Source: Pipra filicauda
Taxonomy: Eukaryota; Chordata; Aves; Passeriformes; Pipridae
Direction: 5' to 3'
Length of the DNA stretch: 64,000 nucleotides
Assembly: GCF_003945595.2 (NCBI RefSeq)
Contig: NW_024104425.1
Location: 730,873 to 794,872 of the forward strand
Made by a program: the position numbers and the translations under genes
In this document: piece after piece, positions 12,641 to 25,690 of the stretch
Position numbering within the stretch: the first letter of the stretch is position 1
Layout of the letters: each line of letters opens with the position of its first letter
The notes under the pieces: model-generated
Seen by the model: the letters and a program-made list of their open reading frames with translations, nothing else
Told to the model about the DNA's origin: nothing
Database searches by the model: none

Positions 12641-15600
12641 TCTCTGGATATTTCTTCCTCATACACACTATAGACTGGTTGTCTACTGTTTTATGGAAAA
12701 TGGAAGATACATAGATGAAGCACTAATGGAAGATTTAGAGATGAAACACTATAATGTGTTCCCCTTTATTCAAAACCTTATATTTCTTGCAATTGCTGTG
12801 TTACCTTTTGGTTATTACAATCCAGAATCACTGATGTTTATGTGTAGGCACTTCATTTGAATGCAATAAAGACTTCATTACAGCAGAAAGCAATCATTGT
12901 TCTAGACTGTATTTCCAATAGTCTGAATCATCTTTTTGTAAGCCACCATGCATGTTTCACTCCCATGCTTTTGAAGACAAAAGGGAATATATTTCTAATT
13001 ATAAATGTGATCCTCATTTGTTAAAAACACTATCCTGATGAATCTACATGTATTAAAAACATGAGTGCATTGCTACCATAACCTTTTGCCTTGCCCCCTC
13101 ATTCCTTGCTACTGCTATATCTTCTTTTTCCACTGTATCAGTCACAACTAATTATCACTTCTAGCAACATTTTTTGTTCTTTTGATGGATGAATTCTGCT
13201 GCACTGTGACACTTGAAAGCTAAATTGTTCACTTACCAAATATACAGCAAGCAACTGGGGTTTTAGTGAAAGTCATATTTGTGAATGAGGGGAAAAAATC
13301 CAACACACCTTGACCTTAATACCTGCACAGAAAAAGTGCATCTAAATATTCAACTGTCTTTAACATCTACTTATAGTAGTAGTAGTCACTTATTATTTTC
13401 TCTAATAATAATGACTGAATTATCGTTTTATATATTTCTAGTATCAACCTCTTGTGTTCCAAAATAGTATTAATATTTTCTCATTTTGCAGTCTGTGTGA
13501 GAACAAGACTTCCCATTATAGTTACACGTTAATGTATTCTACTCTTTTTAATGTCCAATGGTGCTGAAAGCAGAAGAATACATTAGGCAGAAGAGAGAAA
13601 GGGATAAGGATCATATTTTTTGTAATAATGAAGCCTTAGATCTGCTTATATCTGGGCTTTAAGTGGTATTTCTTTAGTCTACCTTTATTCCACCCATGGA
13701 TTTCATATCACTTGCAGGTGTATGCTGTGCCATAACCCAAATTTTTTTTCCTTAGTACCCCAAAATTCTGCCATTAGGATATGGAGCATATTGCATCCTA
13801 ATGCAATTGAAAGAAGCATAATTTTGTTCCGAGACTACCTGTAAATCTTTGTGTTTCCAAACATATTCTGATTTTCCTGTGATTGTAGCTGATCAGAGAC
13901 CCAGACGTATCTTTCTCAATCATCTGAGCAAAGTGTAATTAAGTGCTTCTCCTGAAGTCTTCTGAAAGGTATGTTCTAATAACAAGAGCTTATACACGCA
14001 AAGAAAGAAGCTGAGCATAAATTTAGGTTCAAAATTGGAACAGATATGTCCAGCTGGCATTGGAGTTTGATAGAGGTTTTTATCTCTCTTTGGTAAAGAG
14101 AGAATAAACTGCAATAATTCTCATATTTTTTGTTGATTCTTTTTTAAGAACCTTTGCTTACTAAAGAGGATATTTGTCAGCAGGCAATTTCTACTTTCAC
14201 TTTGATTTAATCGTGAGGCATATCTGATTCCATATACCTTCTCCAGGACAATATGATTAAAGCAGGCCCTAGCAAAACGATTTTTTATATTGGTTTCAGA
14301 TCTAAATTCTAATTGCAACAAAATGACTGTAAGTTTCAAAGATATCCACAACAGGTATTAATTAGGTCATTTGCAATAAGATAATGTCTTTTGTTATGTT
14401 CAGCATAGGATAAAATAGATTAAATTTTCCAATTTTTGAGAATATTTTGTAGAGTCAATTTAAAAAAATAATCAGATCTAAGGTTGGGAGTTTGTTTTGT
14501 TTTTTACTTCATTAGCAGATTGACTGCAATTTCTTAAATTAGTACTTAGCTTGTAATTGTCTTTCATGTACCAGGATCTGGAAACATTTCCTGCATCCTC
14601 ACTGGCTTCCTATATATTTTATTATTTATTAGCGAATGTTCTTTTTGATTCTTAAGTTACTCTCTGGATGTATTCAATTTGACAACTGAATGGGCAGGGT
14701 ATGAAAACTCATCAGTAAAACTTTTTTTTTTCTCTTTATGCCCTTCATACGATTGTGTTTTGAGAAATGTCACAATTAGTTTTCCATGTCATTTTTTCCA
14801 ATATATTTGAGTAAGAAGACTGAGAATCCCAGACAGTTCTACTCAGCTTAAATCTCTTGACAATGAATGTTAGACAAAACATTTCTTATGTGGTATGCTA
14901 TAGTTTTCAGAAGAGATTATCACATCATCTTTCAACAAATGAATGTTTTAAAAATGAAAACTTCAAGAGAAATATTAAAATCAGATTCGTAGAGCTGTAT
15001 GTAATACACTGATTGCTATAGTATATATTTGTAATATGTCCATTGTAAGCACAACGGAACAGAGTATAACACAACATGTTAAACTGCTCAGAATTCCCTC
15101 TATCCTTGTATGCTGAAGAAGCTCCTCAAATTCCCTTTGTGCCCTTCCAACACTCCTTTTCATCATGATGCTGTTGATATAAGTATTTGATGAAGTGCTT
15201 TGAATTCTGAATGAGCAGATGTTAGCTCTATAGAAGTTATGTTATCCTCCTTGGTGGTTGGACACATAACTTCTAAGGGGAGAGATTGTTCAATAAATAA
15301 TTAATAACAAGAAGCTTTCCTAGGTAGATGAGAGACAGATCCTATTTAAAGTGATTTTGTCTCAGTGGTTGATCTAACTCCAGGGTTATTTTATCTTAAG
15401 CTTGTATTAGTTCTGCTTCAATTAGCATTTTAGTCCCCAGTGGAACACTGCTGATTAATTAGTTATTGTTCAGTAACTTCATCTTCTGGCCCTGACTCCA
15501 GTCACTCAGTCTAGTGTGTATTGATCAGTCTGTGGATCTGTGGCATATTCCTTTCAAGGTTGCTAAATGACTGATTGGTCTGAGTGAACCAGATATTCAC

Positions 15601-16125
15601 CTTGCCTTCAATTCAGTAATATATTTAAGCACGTGTCTAGGTCTAAGAAGGAGAATAATGCAATAAGTTCAACTAAATTATTTCTTTCTGCTTTAAGTCA
15701 GCCAAATACTTAAAATACTACATTGCATTTGGAGCTTTGGCTGATTGTCTTTTTGGTGAAGTATCTGAGGAGGTTAGAAGTGTAAAACCACTGAAACTTG
15801 GACAATTTTTTTATATCCATCTTATCTATCTCAAACTCTGAGTCATATCAGATACCTCCTAAGTACATAAGAATATAACAAAATCTTTGCCATGGACAAA
15901 TTACTTATAGGAGATGATTCTTTCTAAAAATCTGACTTCTAATACTTTATGAGGGCCTTAACATTAAATGGTTTCAAAACACCCTGGATGTTCTCTGCAT
16001 TAATCAAAGAGAATTTTTTCAAAATGTTTGATGATGGTGTAACAGGTTTCAACATGGAAGATTCTCTGATCACTTTTCAACGTTTATCAGTCATAAATAT
16101 TCCCAAAGTTTCTCATAAAGAAAGG
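12641..16125. other. AT-rich intergenic DNA
   Basis: No gene or classifiable repeat is seen. A short run of TAGTAG-type triplets lies near 13374-13387. The ORFs present (76 codons or fewer) have no recognisable domains. Confidence 0.5.
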
Positions 16126-16127
16126 TG

Positions 16128-16184
16128 TATATAAATATATATATATACATATACATATATATATATATATATTTATATATATAT
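16128..16184. repeat. AT dinucleotide microsatellite
   Basis: An interrupted (TA)n/(CATA)n tract of about 57 bp. It is likely to vary in length between individuals and to be difficult to sequence accurately. Confidence 0.9.
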
Positions 16185-16870
16185 GGTATCACCAGTAAAA
16201 TGCTTTTTGTTTGTAGGGAATAATGAGTTAGTGTCAATAACTTCTGCTGTCCTTGTATAAAAAGTCTCACTGTAGCTGGAATATTCTTTTCAAATTTAGG
16301 ATGCTACCGAAAAGTGATTTTGTAATTTCAAAAACAGTCCTTCTTAATGTTTCACATTTGCTTGTTTTTCTGTGCCTAACAGATATAATAAACTAACTTT
16401 AGCTGCATTTTTACTCAAATTGTACGATAACAGTTTCAGTTTTATTGCTAATGGGCATTATAATAAGAATAATATATTAAGAAAGAGTGTGGAATACAAA
16501 GATAAGAGAAGTTTGGGAAATGTCAAAGTATTGTTTTGACTATGCTCATGATCTTTAATATATTTTTATCAAAAGCTAGTTAAAAATCTTTTTCTTTACT
16601 TCTTTGATGTTATAACTCAAATTTTAAACCTTGGTCATGATTTGAGATAGAGAAAAAACTAAGTTTTGATCTCAGGCAGATTAGACCTCATGTAATTTGT
16701 TTTTGATTGAGGCATCTCAGTTAGGAATAAGAGTGGTTCTGATTCCTTATAAGAATGATGCATTTATATAACAAAGTTAATAAGTTCTCTGTGACTGCAT
16801 GGTAGAATTTCAGGGGAATGTGATTTCTCTGTAAGTGTCCCTTCCTCCATCCACTGTCTTTGATAGTCAT
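16185..16870. other. AT-rich intergenic DNA
   Basis: No gene or repeat is recognised here. Confidence 0.5.
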
Positions 16871-16874
16871 AAAT

Positions 16875-17325
16875 ATCTCTTATGTGCTTTTGTGTAAGTG
16901 GCTACTACAGCTTTTCCATTGCTTTGGGGAGATAAATTCTTGACAATGCCCAGAAGACTAAAGCGAGGAAACCTATGCGCTGAGAAAGCAATGTCTGAAA
17001 GTTTCCATAGGTTTTGTCAGCTCAGAAAAGCTGCCAATTCTGCAGGAATGGATAGTTTTGGGAGACTACAAGGCTTCTTCCACACAGTGGCTGCATGGTT
17101 CTGCAACTTAGTCTGCATCTAAGAGGTCAGGGAATGCTTGAATGCAGATGAAGACTGCAGGGTTATAAATATGAATGATGAAACAGATTTCTGGTGGACT
17201 TTACAAACACCTGTTTAGAAGACACTGGTACGCCAGTGACTTTGTTCTTGAGCCTACTGTTGGAAATGGAGTCCAAACTGAGATCTGGGCAGACAACTAC
17301 GAGGGAATTTCTGTGTGAATAAAGT
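16875..17325 (+). other. Exon-like island with 74-codon ORF and AATAAA
   Basis: This segment has a higher GC content and sequence complexity than the flanks. It holds an ATG-started ORF at 16898-17122 (74 codons) that stops at TAA. About 195 bp further on lies AATAAA at 17318-17323, followed by a T/G-rich stretch near 17336-17350 that resembles a downstream cleavage element. Together these could be the last exon of a non-coding transcript or a small-ORF transcript. The predicted peptide has no recognisable domain, and there is no independent evidence of transcription. An unrecognised repeat is an equally good explanation. Confidence 0.2.
17318..17323 (+). terminator. Candidate polyadenylation signal AATAAA
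   Basis: An exact AATAAA is followed within 40 bp by TGTGTGTTTTTTT, a GU/U-rich arrangement like a vertebrate cleavage-and-polyadenylation site. AATAAA is frequent by chance in DNA this AT-rich, so the site is weak evidence on its own. Confidence 0.25.
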
Positions 17326-17329
17326 ATGT

Positions 17330-20300
17330 GTCAATATATGTGTGTTTTTTTAATAAGTGTATGTGTTTTGTTAAAAACCATGTTATTAATAATTCTTATG
17401 ATAATAACAACTTAGTGTTTAAATACTTTCATAAGAAATATTGATTGTGATCCACGTCTGCCCTATGACTCAAAGAAGAGAAGATGTACATTATGGGAGT
17501 TTTACTAGCTTAAACATCTTAGTTATATATCTACATTTAGATGTCATCCACATTTTTCTATCTTTATAGCCTCTATTAATTTAAGAAAATACTTTGAACC
17601 TTGAAGTAGTGGAATAAAAAAAAGTGTACTATTTTCTTAATTGGGCTAGCGTTTAACACTGGGCATCTGTGCTGCCCATCTAAAAGTCTAATTTAGCTTG
17701 AGTTTTCTCTAGCAGAATGTATTGTTTATAAGAAAAATCAAATTAAACACTGCTCTTCAAAGAAATTTTAATTAGGTTTTTAATTATTTAATTAAATAGT
17801 TTTTTTATAATCAACAATATTTGGGAAATGAGCCTACAAAGAATAATTCATGTGCTGTTATTTTTTACCCACAAAGTGGAAAATCTATCAAGAATCATAG
17901 AAAATAAGAAAGTATCATTTTAATAACCTGTAAAAAATGTCCTAAACACTTGAAATACTGTTTTTTTTGGAATTGCCTTCACTGATTTATTTTAAAATGT
18001 CTTGAGTTACAGATGGGGAGTGGAAACCTTGTCCAGATGCAGTCCAACCCCCGTCTAAGTTTTGGTGAGTCCTTTGACTCAGTGACTTCCTGAAGAGATG
18101 GTTTCAGAGCCAAATCCTGTACTTGTATCTTGAACATTCTCCATTCTAGTTTCTTCATCTTACCTTTTGTTTACATACACTATATCAATTTTACTGCTAA
18201 AAATACAAACAAAAATCCTCCACCTTCCTAAGAAAAGATTTACTTCAAAGAATCATAAGGCATAATTAGAAGACTGTGTAAACAGATAAAATCTTGTTTT
18301 TTGCATCCTATTGGGTTATTTTAAGCAATTGAAATATCCGGTACCTGCCTATTATAGGACAATAATTCAAATAATTTTATTATGCAGATATTTGATTTGG
18401 TTTTCGCATTGTCAGTACAGAATAAGTTATATCAGGGACACACATACCACATTAAAAAAAAAAAAAAAGAAAATTTAAATTTAGGTAGTGACAACATTTG
18501 GGTTCACAGTTTAAGTTCTAATACTGTACTGCACAGAATAGTTCTCTCTATTACAGACAATGTAAATATTCTAGGTCTTCTTCATGTTACTGTGGGTTTT
18601 TTTTCTGTTAGGCAATCGTAGCTGAAAACTTGACCAGTAATAGAGTGTTAAGTGAATGTTTATGATTGCTGTGAGGAAAGCCAAGAAACAGCATGATAAA
18701 TAAATATCATGTTGATTTAAATCAGTGACACTTAATCTGGAACTGCTGCAAGGCACTCTGGCATAAAGCAGAACCATCAGTTCTAGACTAGTAAACCAGT
18801 TCTGCTGGTTTATTAGTCTACTATACAAAAAATGCATATAAAAATTTATTATAAAATAAAGGTTAAGACATTCATCCATTAAATTACATATAATTGGCTG
18901 CATTAACAGGATTATTTATGATGAGTTCAAAGTGGTTTCTTATATCATAAATCAGAAGTGAAACTCTACAGTGCTGTTAGATGAGAGTGGTTAGTAGTAC
19001 AGGCAATTATCTGGTATCTTCAGTCTATAGAAGTGTCTGCACATAGAAATACTAAAATGGTCATTTGGAGACTTCCTTATATTGAGAAGCAGGTTCCTTC
19101 AATCTTGATGATCAGATTACTTGATGTTATAAACTGCATTTTGGTGGGAATTGTCATGTGAGAAAGTTAAGGCATGGTCTTGTAGGGTTTATCATTAACA
19201 CTGTGCACACTGCTAAGTTTTTTAATAATTGTTACATTGATCTGTTGTGTGATTACTTTCTGGAGAGCAACAACAAGCCCCAAACAATCTGCATCTTAAC
19301 CCACATGAGTTCTTGACACCATATTGACTTAGAATCTCCCCAAAAAGTTACCAAGGAAACATTTCTGACCATCTTTGCTTATCTCTGATAAATAAAAGTC
19401 TGCTAGATTGAAAAAATATTCAGAAGAGTTATACAAGTTTCTTCTTCCATTGTAAAATTTCTACATATGTTTGTGAATCTCCCAGCAGCTGCAATTGCTC
19501 TGATAAAATAGCAGCATAGATTTTCTGGCTTTAGTTGCTCTCTCATTCACCACAAAGCTAATGACATCACAATTATATGTCAGCACATACTGATGCTGAG
19601 GGAAACACTGAGATGTTAGGAATGATAAGAGGGAAGAAAAGTTACCCCTATAATAAATAATACCCTGAATTAATAATGGCATAAAAGCAAGCAAAAAAAT
19701 GACTGCTGGTCATGCTTTCCTCATACTCTGAATCTTACACTGAATTCACCGTTTACTTCTGCTCCTGTCCCGCTGGTACATCTGCACCGTAAGGTGAGAT
19801 CCAGTAAAGGAGATCTACTCCAGTGATCTCCTGTGTCAAGCAATTATTTCATTTCCAGAGGTTAATGTCATCTGAGAATTATTTTTTTTCTGGGATCATG
19901 GGTGTTCATAGAGAAAACTTAAAGAAGCGAGTAATCAGAAATGACCATGACAACTGCAACTTGTGTTTGTGCTATTTCACTTTCAGAATTTCTTATTTTT
20001 AGTACCTATTGTTAAGATAATGAGTGATCCATGCTTTGTTCTCTTGTCCTTCAGCAAAACACTTTATATAAGCTAAGTATATTTCAAATTTAGGAAGAGA
20101 GTTTGAATTTTTGATTGTTAGCCTGTTACAAAATAATGCAGTTTCTGCCCTTCCAATTATTTTGTATGTATTATTTGGTGAATTTTTCTGTATTGAACAG
20201 TGCATATTACAGTGTTATTAATGCTTTGGGAAATGCACATGCCCATTAATATTTTAAAGTAGCCCTCGGAAGTAATATTTTTATGTCCTTAATTCAGAGA

Positions 20301-23300
20301 ATCAGCTTGTTAATTATTTTTAAAATTTGCTATTAAATCAATAATCTGTACCTGACCTACCAAACACCTTTGTAAAATAGCTAATTAAAAAAATCAATAT
20401 GTCTGATAGAACTTAGTGTCAACATCTTTTCTCTTATTAAAATTAGCTATGTATTGCTTTGTCATTTGAGTATTAAACCACGGACTTGGCTATTCCTTCC
20501 TTTGCAGACTGCTATCTCAATGCAGATCTGGATAGGCAAAACAGGTGTGTGGGAAGAACTTACACACACACACAAAAATGTAGTTATGGCAAGTGAACCG
20601 GGATTGGAGTAGGTCACTCAAGTGAGAAACATAACATTTCAAATTCCTGTGAAAGCACTTTAAGTAAATGCAAATATATCTCCAATAAGACACTGAGGTA
20701 TTGTCCCTAAGTTCCTTTTATAGTCAAGAAAAGAACAGGTCCTACTGGATTGAGAACTGAGAAGTAAAGGTGCTTGTAGATTGAAAATTGCATGAACTAT
20801 GTTAGATACGTACCTGAGGATGGAATGAATAGTGCTTTAAATCTGTTTATTTCCTTCTACTGAATATAAAAGGAGTCTACATACAAGTCTGATTAATTCA
20901 GCTATATGAATCTCCACAACAGATTTCTGAAGACAAATGAGACAAATAATGCTTTTTGTGGATACTTTTTGATTATTTGCTTTAGTTGTTGGTTATTGGG
21001 TTTTTTTTTACTTTAGAGGTGGCTAAAAGTCTATTTATGGGAAAAAAAAGAGTGTCTCTGTAAAACTTGCTCAGCTCTTGTTCATAGCAAGACCTTTTTT
21101 AAATTCATATTTTAGATATTTCTGAACTTAATTTTTGCTGTATCTTATGATCATGTTTTCAAGTTTAGATACTACACACGTTGCATCTGCCACATTTCTG
21201 TAAACCATTAATTTGGATCAAAAGGAAGTGGAAGGGGGTTTTTTGGTTTGGTTTTGGTTTGGTTTTGTTTTTTTTCCTGCCCAACAAAGGATATAACTCT
21301 GATGAGATCTAATGCCTGGGAATAGGATTCCTTTTTCTTGTGGAAGTTCGAAGTTGTATCATTATAGACATCATCTTAATCACAAGATTACAGGGAGAGA
21401 AAGTGACATAATAAAAACTCCAGCTGCTGTGCAAACAAAGAATTGAGATCTATCAGATATGAGAGAAAAAAATCTATGATTTTATGTTTAACCTTTGTAT
21501 CTAAGGCAACGCTTTATGAGGGTGGGCCGAAATATTTATGAATTTTATTCCTGAAGTTTGTCATGTAAAATTAAACTACAATGCCTGGAGCAATAACAGA
21601 CACTCACAACTCTTCCTTCCTAAGTGAATGCTCTTACCTCTAGTCAAATTCAATTGCTTTAACCATGTTCTCACTCTCTTTGTTGTAATTTTTCTCTTTT
21701 TCTAAAGAGAGCAGTCATAATGGGTACACTGAGTATAACTGTGCCCTATAGTATTTTACAAAACGTCTGCAGGTTTTTTGAAGGAGACTGAAGAATCTGC
21801 ATCAAAGTCAAAAAGAAAGATGCTGATGCTTGGTCTTTGAATGTGAATGATTATACCTCAACTTTAGGGGATGATTCAAGACTACAAGCTCCTAGAGAAT
21901 GCAAGACCTTTCAGATATCTGGATTTCAGGCCACTAATCCCCAGAAATCTATGCTTACTCTCAGTGTGCTAGTTATAGTTGGCAGTCATGACTACATTAT
22001 TTTTGGTTCACACACTCTTCCAAGCAAGGCCAAGCCCAATTTTCCCCTGAAACTTGTTAAATTTTTCATTCTGTCGACTTGGTGGAGACTAAAAAGCCAG
22101 TTTTTTTGGCTTTGATATTCTGAAGTAATCCAAATTTTAAAACCAGTATTGGAAGGAAAATCAAATATGTGTGGGACCCAGCAAAACAGATCTTCTAGGT
22201 CTGCGTTGATTGCATTGTTCAGGGTAAAACAGCATGAGGTGTTAGTGTTTCAGAACATCACTGTTATACTGATGGTTACAGATAGAATAGACATGCCTAG
22301 ATATAATCAATATTAACATATCTTATTCATGAAGGTTAATGCAATGCTTTACTGAAGGGCGCACAGCTCTTGATACAAGATTCACGCAACAGGCAAATTA
22401 AATATGAGGCCATCTCATTTCTCCCACCAACTCTACAAACCATGACAATACACTTTAATGAAAACAGACAGGTACTGAGTTTCCCTATCTCCAGGTAAGA
22501 GAGTCTGAACTTGTGGTATGTACATTATTTACAGTTGTACTTGTTTCCTTTCTGATGGATGTAATATTCTTGAGGTCATAAAAAATTCTCTGTCATTGCT
22601 AGTATAGTCTACATAGAAAAAGTAGAATCCATTAACACCTCAACTGTTTAATGGTATGTTGTGGTATACATTTGACTTCAAATACTGTTTATTGAATTGA
22701 GTGGATGTTGATTCAGTGCTTTTATTTCACAGCCCAAGTTAGGTAAGCTAAATGCATTTTCTGACACTTTCCTTTTTAAAAACTTCTCTTTAACATTAGA
22801 ATCTCTCTTAAAGACAAATAAGTACTTCACAGAAGAGGTAGTGAGGAGAGAGTTATTTCTGTAGAACACAAACTTAAGCCAAAAATCTCTACTAAATGGG
22901 ATTTTTTCTTGCTGAGTTGTTCAAAGAAGCAGAGCTCAAAGATACTACAAATAAGCAACCACACTAAATCTAGTAAGATTCTTTATCTAAAGCAGAAAGA
23001 ACTGATGTGTATCAATATCTCTACAAATGGACAAGGGAGATGACAAGGAAAAAGCTTATATAAAATAAAAAAAATTAAAATTTTATTGAACTATATTATT
23101 CTTCAAAAAAAAACCAAATCAAAACAGAAAACCAATACAATATTTTATCTTTACATCATGGAGTTAACTGAAAATTCTTTTTGTCTCTTCATTAATCCCA
23201 GTCAGTGCCTGTGTATTGATATAAACCAATTTTTTACTCTGAATTAAAACTGAATAAAATTGAATGTACAGGATATTGGTAAAATCAGATCAAAATTCCT

Positions 23301-24765
23301 GTTATTATACAATTTGTTTAGATGAGATATTTAGCTAAATTCAAATATCCTGAAGAAATTTAGCAGAGATGCAATTCAGCTGCAGTGGTGGACAACACAC
23401 AAGAAACTGGACTGGTGTTTTCTTTGAGGACCTTGGTGTTTGTGAAATACATCTGTCTTCTTCAATAATTATATACTCTGCTTTCTTCTTATACTGCTGA
23501 TGATGTGAATTCCTTCTACCCATTTTGTAGATGGCATCTAAAACATTTTAAGCACCAGAAAACATAAAGCACCAAGGTCACACGTAAACTGAACTGTTGT
23601 TTAACAGCTTTGATACAAAAGACTGTACATGAGTTATTGCACCTAAATGCACCATTTGTGGCAAAGCAAATATGCTCTCAGATAGCTTTTTTATCCCATC
23701 CAGCTGAGTTGAATTCTACTAGATACTATCCAATGATAACCCATCCATATGTTCCAGACTGTTGGTGCTCTCTAATGGAAGTTGTGATTTATCCACATGT
23801 ACACCTAAATGAGAGTGGCCCATAGAGTCATTTTAATTAAAACTCTCATTGCCCACTTGTTTGCCTCTCTGATTCATGCCTCTTTACTAGTCCACTGACA
23901 AGATAAGTTAGATACATGGGTGCATGCAGATTTTACAATTCAAATTTAATTGAGAGAAGACTTGCAAAAAAATCCTCTTTAATAAATTCATGCTATTTCC
24001 AATCCTAGAATACAATTTGATTTGCTCGAAATTGGAGATTGTCAGCACTGGTTTTTTTTACTATTCCTTTGAAGATATTTATCTTCCTTTTTTTTGTTTT
24101 AAATTTTCATAAATAGAGTACCTTAATAATCCTTTTATCCCGACTGATAAAAAGACCACTCCATTTTAATTACCAGCTTCTTTATTCAAACAATTTTCAA
24201 AGGGGTAAGATACATACCCTAAAGATTGAAGTAAAGTTAGTACCACCTGGTTCAAAAGTATTTCTACATGTAGAAACAAGCAGCAGGTCATAATTAAGCT
24301 CTTTCAAAAACTCTTTCAGAAGAGAAACTCTTTTAGAAAAATTAATGCATCTTTACCTGAGCAAACAAAATTCAGAGTGTATATAAATTAATTAAAAATA
24401 TTTCAAGTCGAAGGTCAGCTACAGATAAAAAAAGAGACTTCTGGTAGTTATTGAGGTAGTGGGTTTTATAACACCTGAAATACTGTTCTTGCAAAATACT
24501 CATCTGCAATGTAAAACTCTTCTGCATACCTCCAATTGATGCTTAAGAAATGGAATAAACAACTATATGAAAATAAATTAGAAGAAAATTTTAATTCAAT
24601 GTCCACAAACAGACAGTGGATGTTCTACCTTACTGAGAAAAAGCTCATATAATTGGTCTTGTCCAAAATCACTCAATACATCTCTTGGTTCATATATTAA
24701 TAAGCCAGAACTACTGATTAGGACTTTCCTTTAGAAATAATGGAGTACGTAAACAATGCTATGGA
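17330..24765. other. AT-rich intergenic DNA
   Basis: No gene or classifiable transposable element is recognised over 7.4 kb. A-run at 18454-18468 and a GGTTT-rich low-complexity tract at 21235-21276. ORFs of up to 110 codons (for example 18571-18903 minus) carry no recognisable domain and are judged to be chance. Confidence 0.45.
21235..21276 (+). repeat. G/T low-complexity tract (GGTTT-type)
   Basis: A plus-strand tract of G and T only, made of GGTTT/GGTTTT units after a GGGGG run and ending in poly-T. It belongs with similar tracts at 35508-35565 and 36901-37080. Confidence 0.75.
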
Positions 24766-24769
24766 TCAC

Positions 24770-24862
24770 ACACAGAGTGACACTGGTAGAGCAGGAGGAC
24801 AAGATAACCTCCAGAAGGTCCCATCCAATCTCCACTTTCTGTAATTCTTTGATTCTATATCG
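24770..24862 (+). mobile_element. CR1 LINE fragment, terminal about 90 bp
   Basis: The extreme 3' end of a CR1 in sense orientation. GGAGGACAAGATAACCTCCAG, AAGGTCCCATCCAATCTCCAC and a terminal TTCTTTGATTCTAT tail follow the normal CR1 order. The copy is severely 5'-truncated and diverged. Confidence 0.75.
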
Positions 24863-24889
24863 GTTGAGGTATTTGGCTTTTATGACCAC

Positions 24890-25060
24890 GGGACTCTTTC
24901 TCAGAATCAAAGACTCCTAGGTAAAGATGGAATCCACCTGATCAAATAGGGCATGAGTATTTTTGCCTACAGGCTAGGAAATCTAGTGGGAAGAGCTTTA
25001 AACAAAGAGAAAAGGAAACAAGGGAAGGGCTGGGCAATGAAGGGATTGAAGGCAGCCTTG
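24890..25060 (+). repeat. Probable dispersed-repeat segment upstream of CR1
   Basis: This purine-rich segment lies between two CR1 fragments. Its wording (ATGGAATCCACCTGATCAAAT, GCTAGGAAATCTAGTGGGAAG, then GCTTTAAAC) looks like a repeated element that I have seen in bird genomes but cannot name. It may be upstream sequence of the following CR1 or a separate element. Confidence 0.3.
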
Positions 25061-25061
25061 C

Positions 25062-25690
25062 AAGAAGGACTTGGGGGCACTGATGGATGACAAGCAGGAC
25101 ATGAGATGAAAATATGTGCTCACAGCCCAGAAAGCCTGGGCTGTGAGCCTGCATCAAAAGAAGCATGGCCAGCGGGTCACCCTTCTACTCTGCCCTCATG
25201 AGGCCCCACCTGCTGTACTGCATCCAGCTCTGGAGTACTCAACACGGGAAATACATGGACCTGTTGGAGCCAGGCCAGAGGGCCATGAAAGTGATCAACG
25301 TGCTGGAGCACATCTCTTATGAGGAAAGGTTGAGAGTTGGGGTTGTTCAGCCTGGAGAAGACAAGACTCTGCGGAGACCTTTTTGCAGCCTTTTACTGCT
25401 TAAAGAGGGCTTATAATATAAGGACAGACTTTTTAATAGGGTGTGTAGCAACAGGACAAGGGTTAATGTTTTTATGCTAAAAGAAGGTAGATTCAGACTA
25501 GATACTAGGAAGAAATCCTTTACTGCAATGGTGGAGAACACTGGAACAGAGAGGAGGCAGATGCCCCACCCCTGGAAACATTCAAAGTCAGGTTGGACAG
25601 GGCTCTGGGCAACCTGATTGAGTTGCAGATCATCATAGGAAGGTTGGACTAAGTGACCTTTAAAAGTCACTGCCAGCTCAGGTGATTGAC
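25062..25690 (+). mobile_element. CR1 LINE fragment: end of ORF2 plus 3' UTR
   Basis: This is the 3' part of a sense-strand CR1. It begins in the last part of ORF2 (GACTTGGGGGCACTGATGG, then CTGCATCAAAAGAAGCATGG). A frame at 25165-25416 translates to the CR1 ORF2 C-terminal block with FYSALMRPHLLYC and ERLRVGVVQPGEDKTL, close to the typical order in this family. The CR1 3' UTR follows (GTAGATTCAGACTAGATAC, AACACTGGAACAGAGAGG, GGTTGGACTAAGTGACC). The usual terminal octamer tail is degraded. Frameshifts and stops mean it is inactive. Other open frames in this region, including 25347-25670 minus, are shadows of the repeat. Confidence 0.92.

Noticed and set aside
18000..18110. Possible antisense CR1 or other SINE-like fragment (ATGCAGTCCAACCCCC)
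   Set aside because: Only a short resemblance; the surrounding blocks do not follow CR1 order.
18571..18903. 110-codon ORF, minus strand
   Set aside because: AT-rich chance frame without a recognisable domain.
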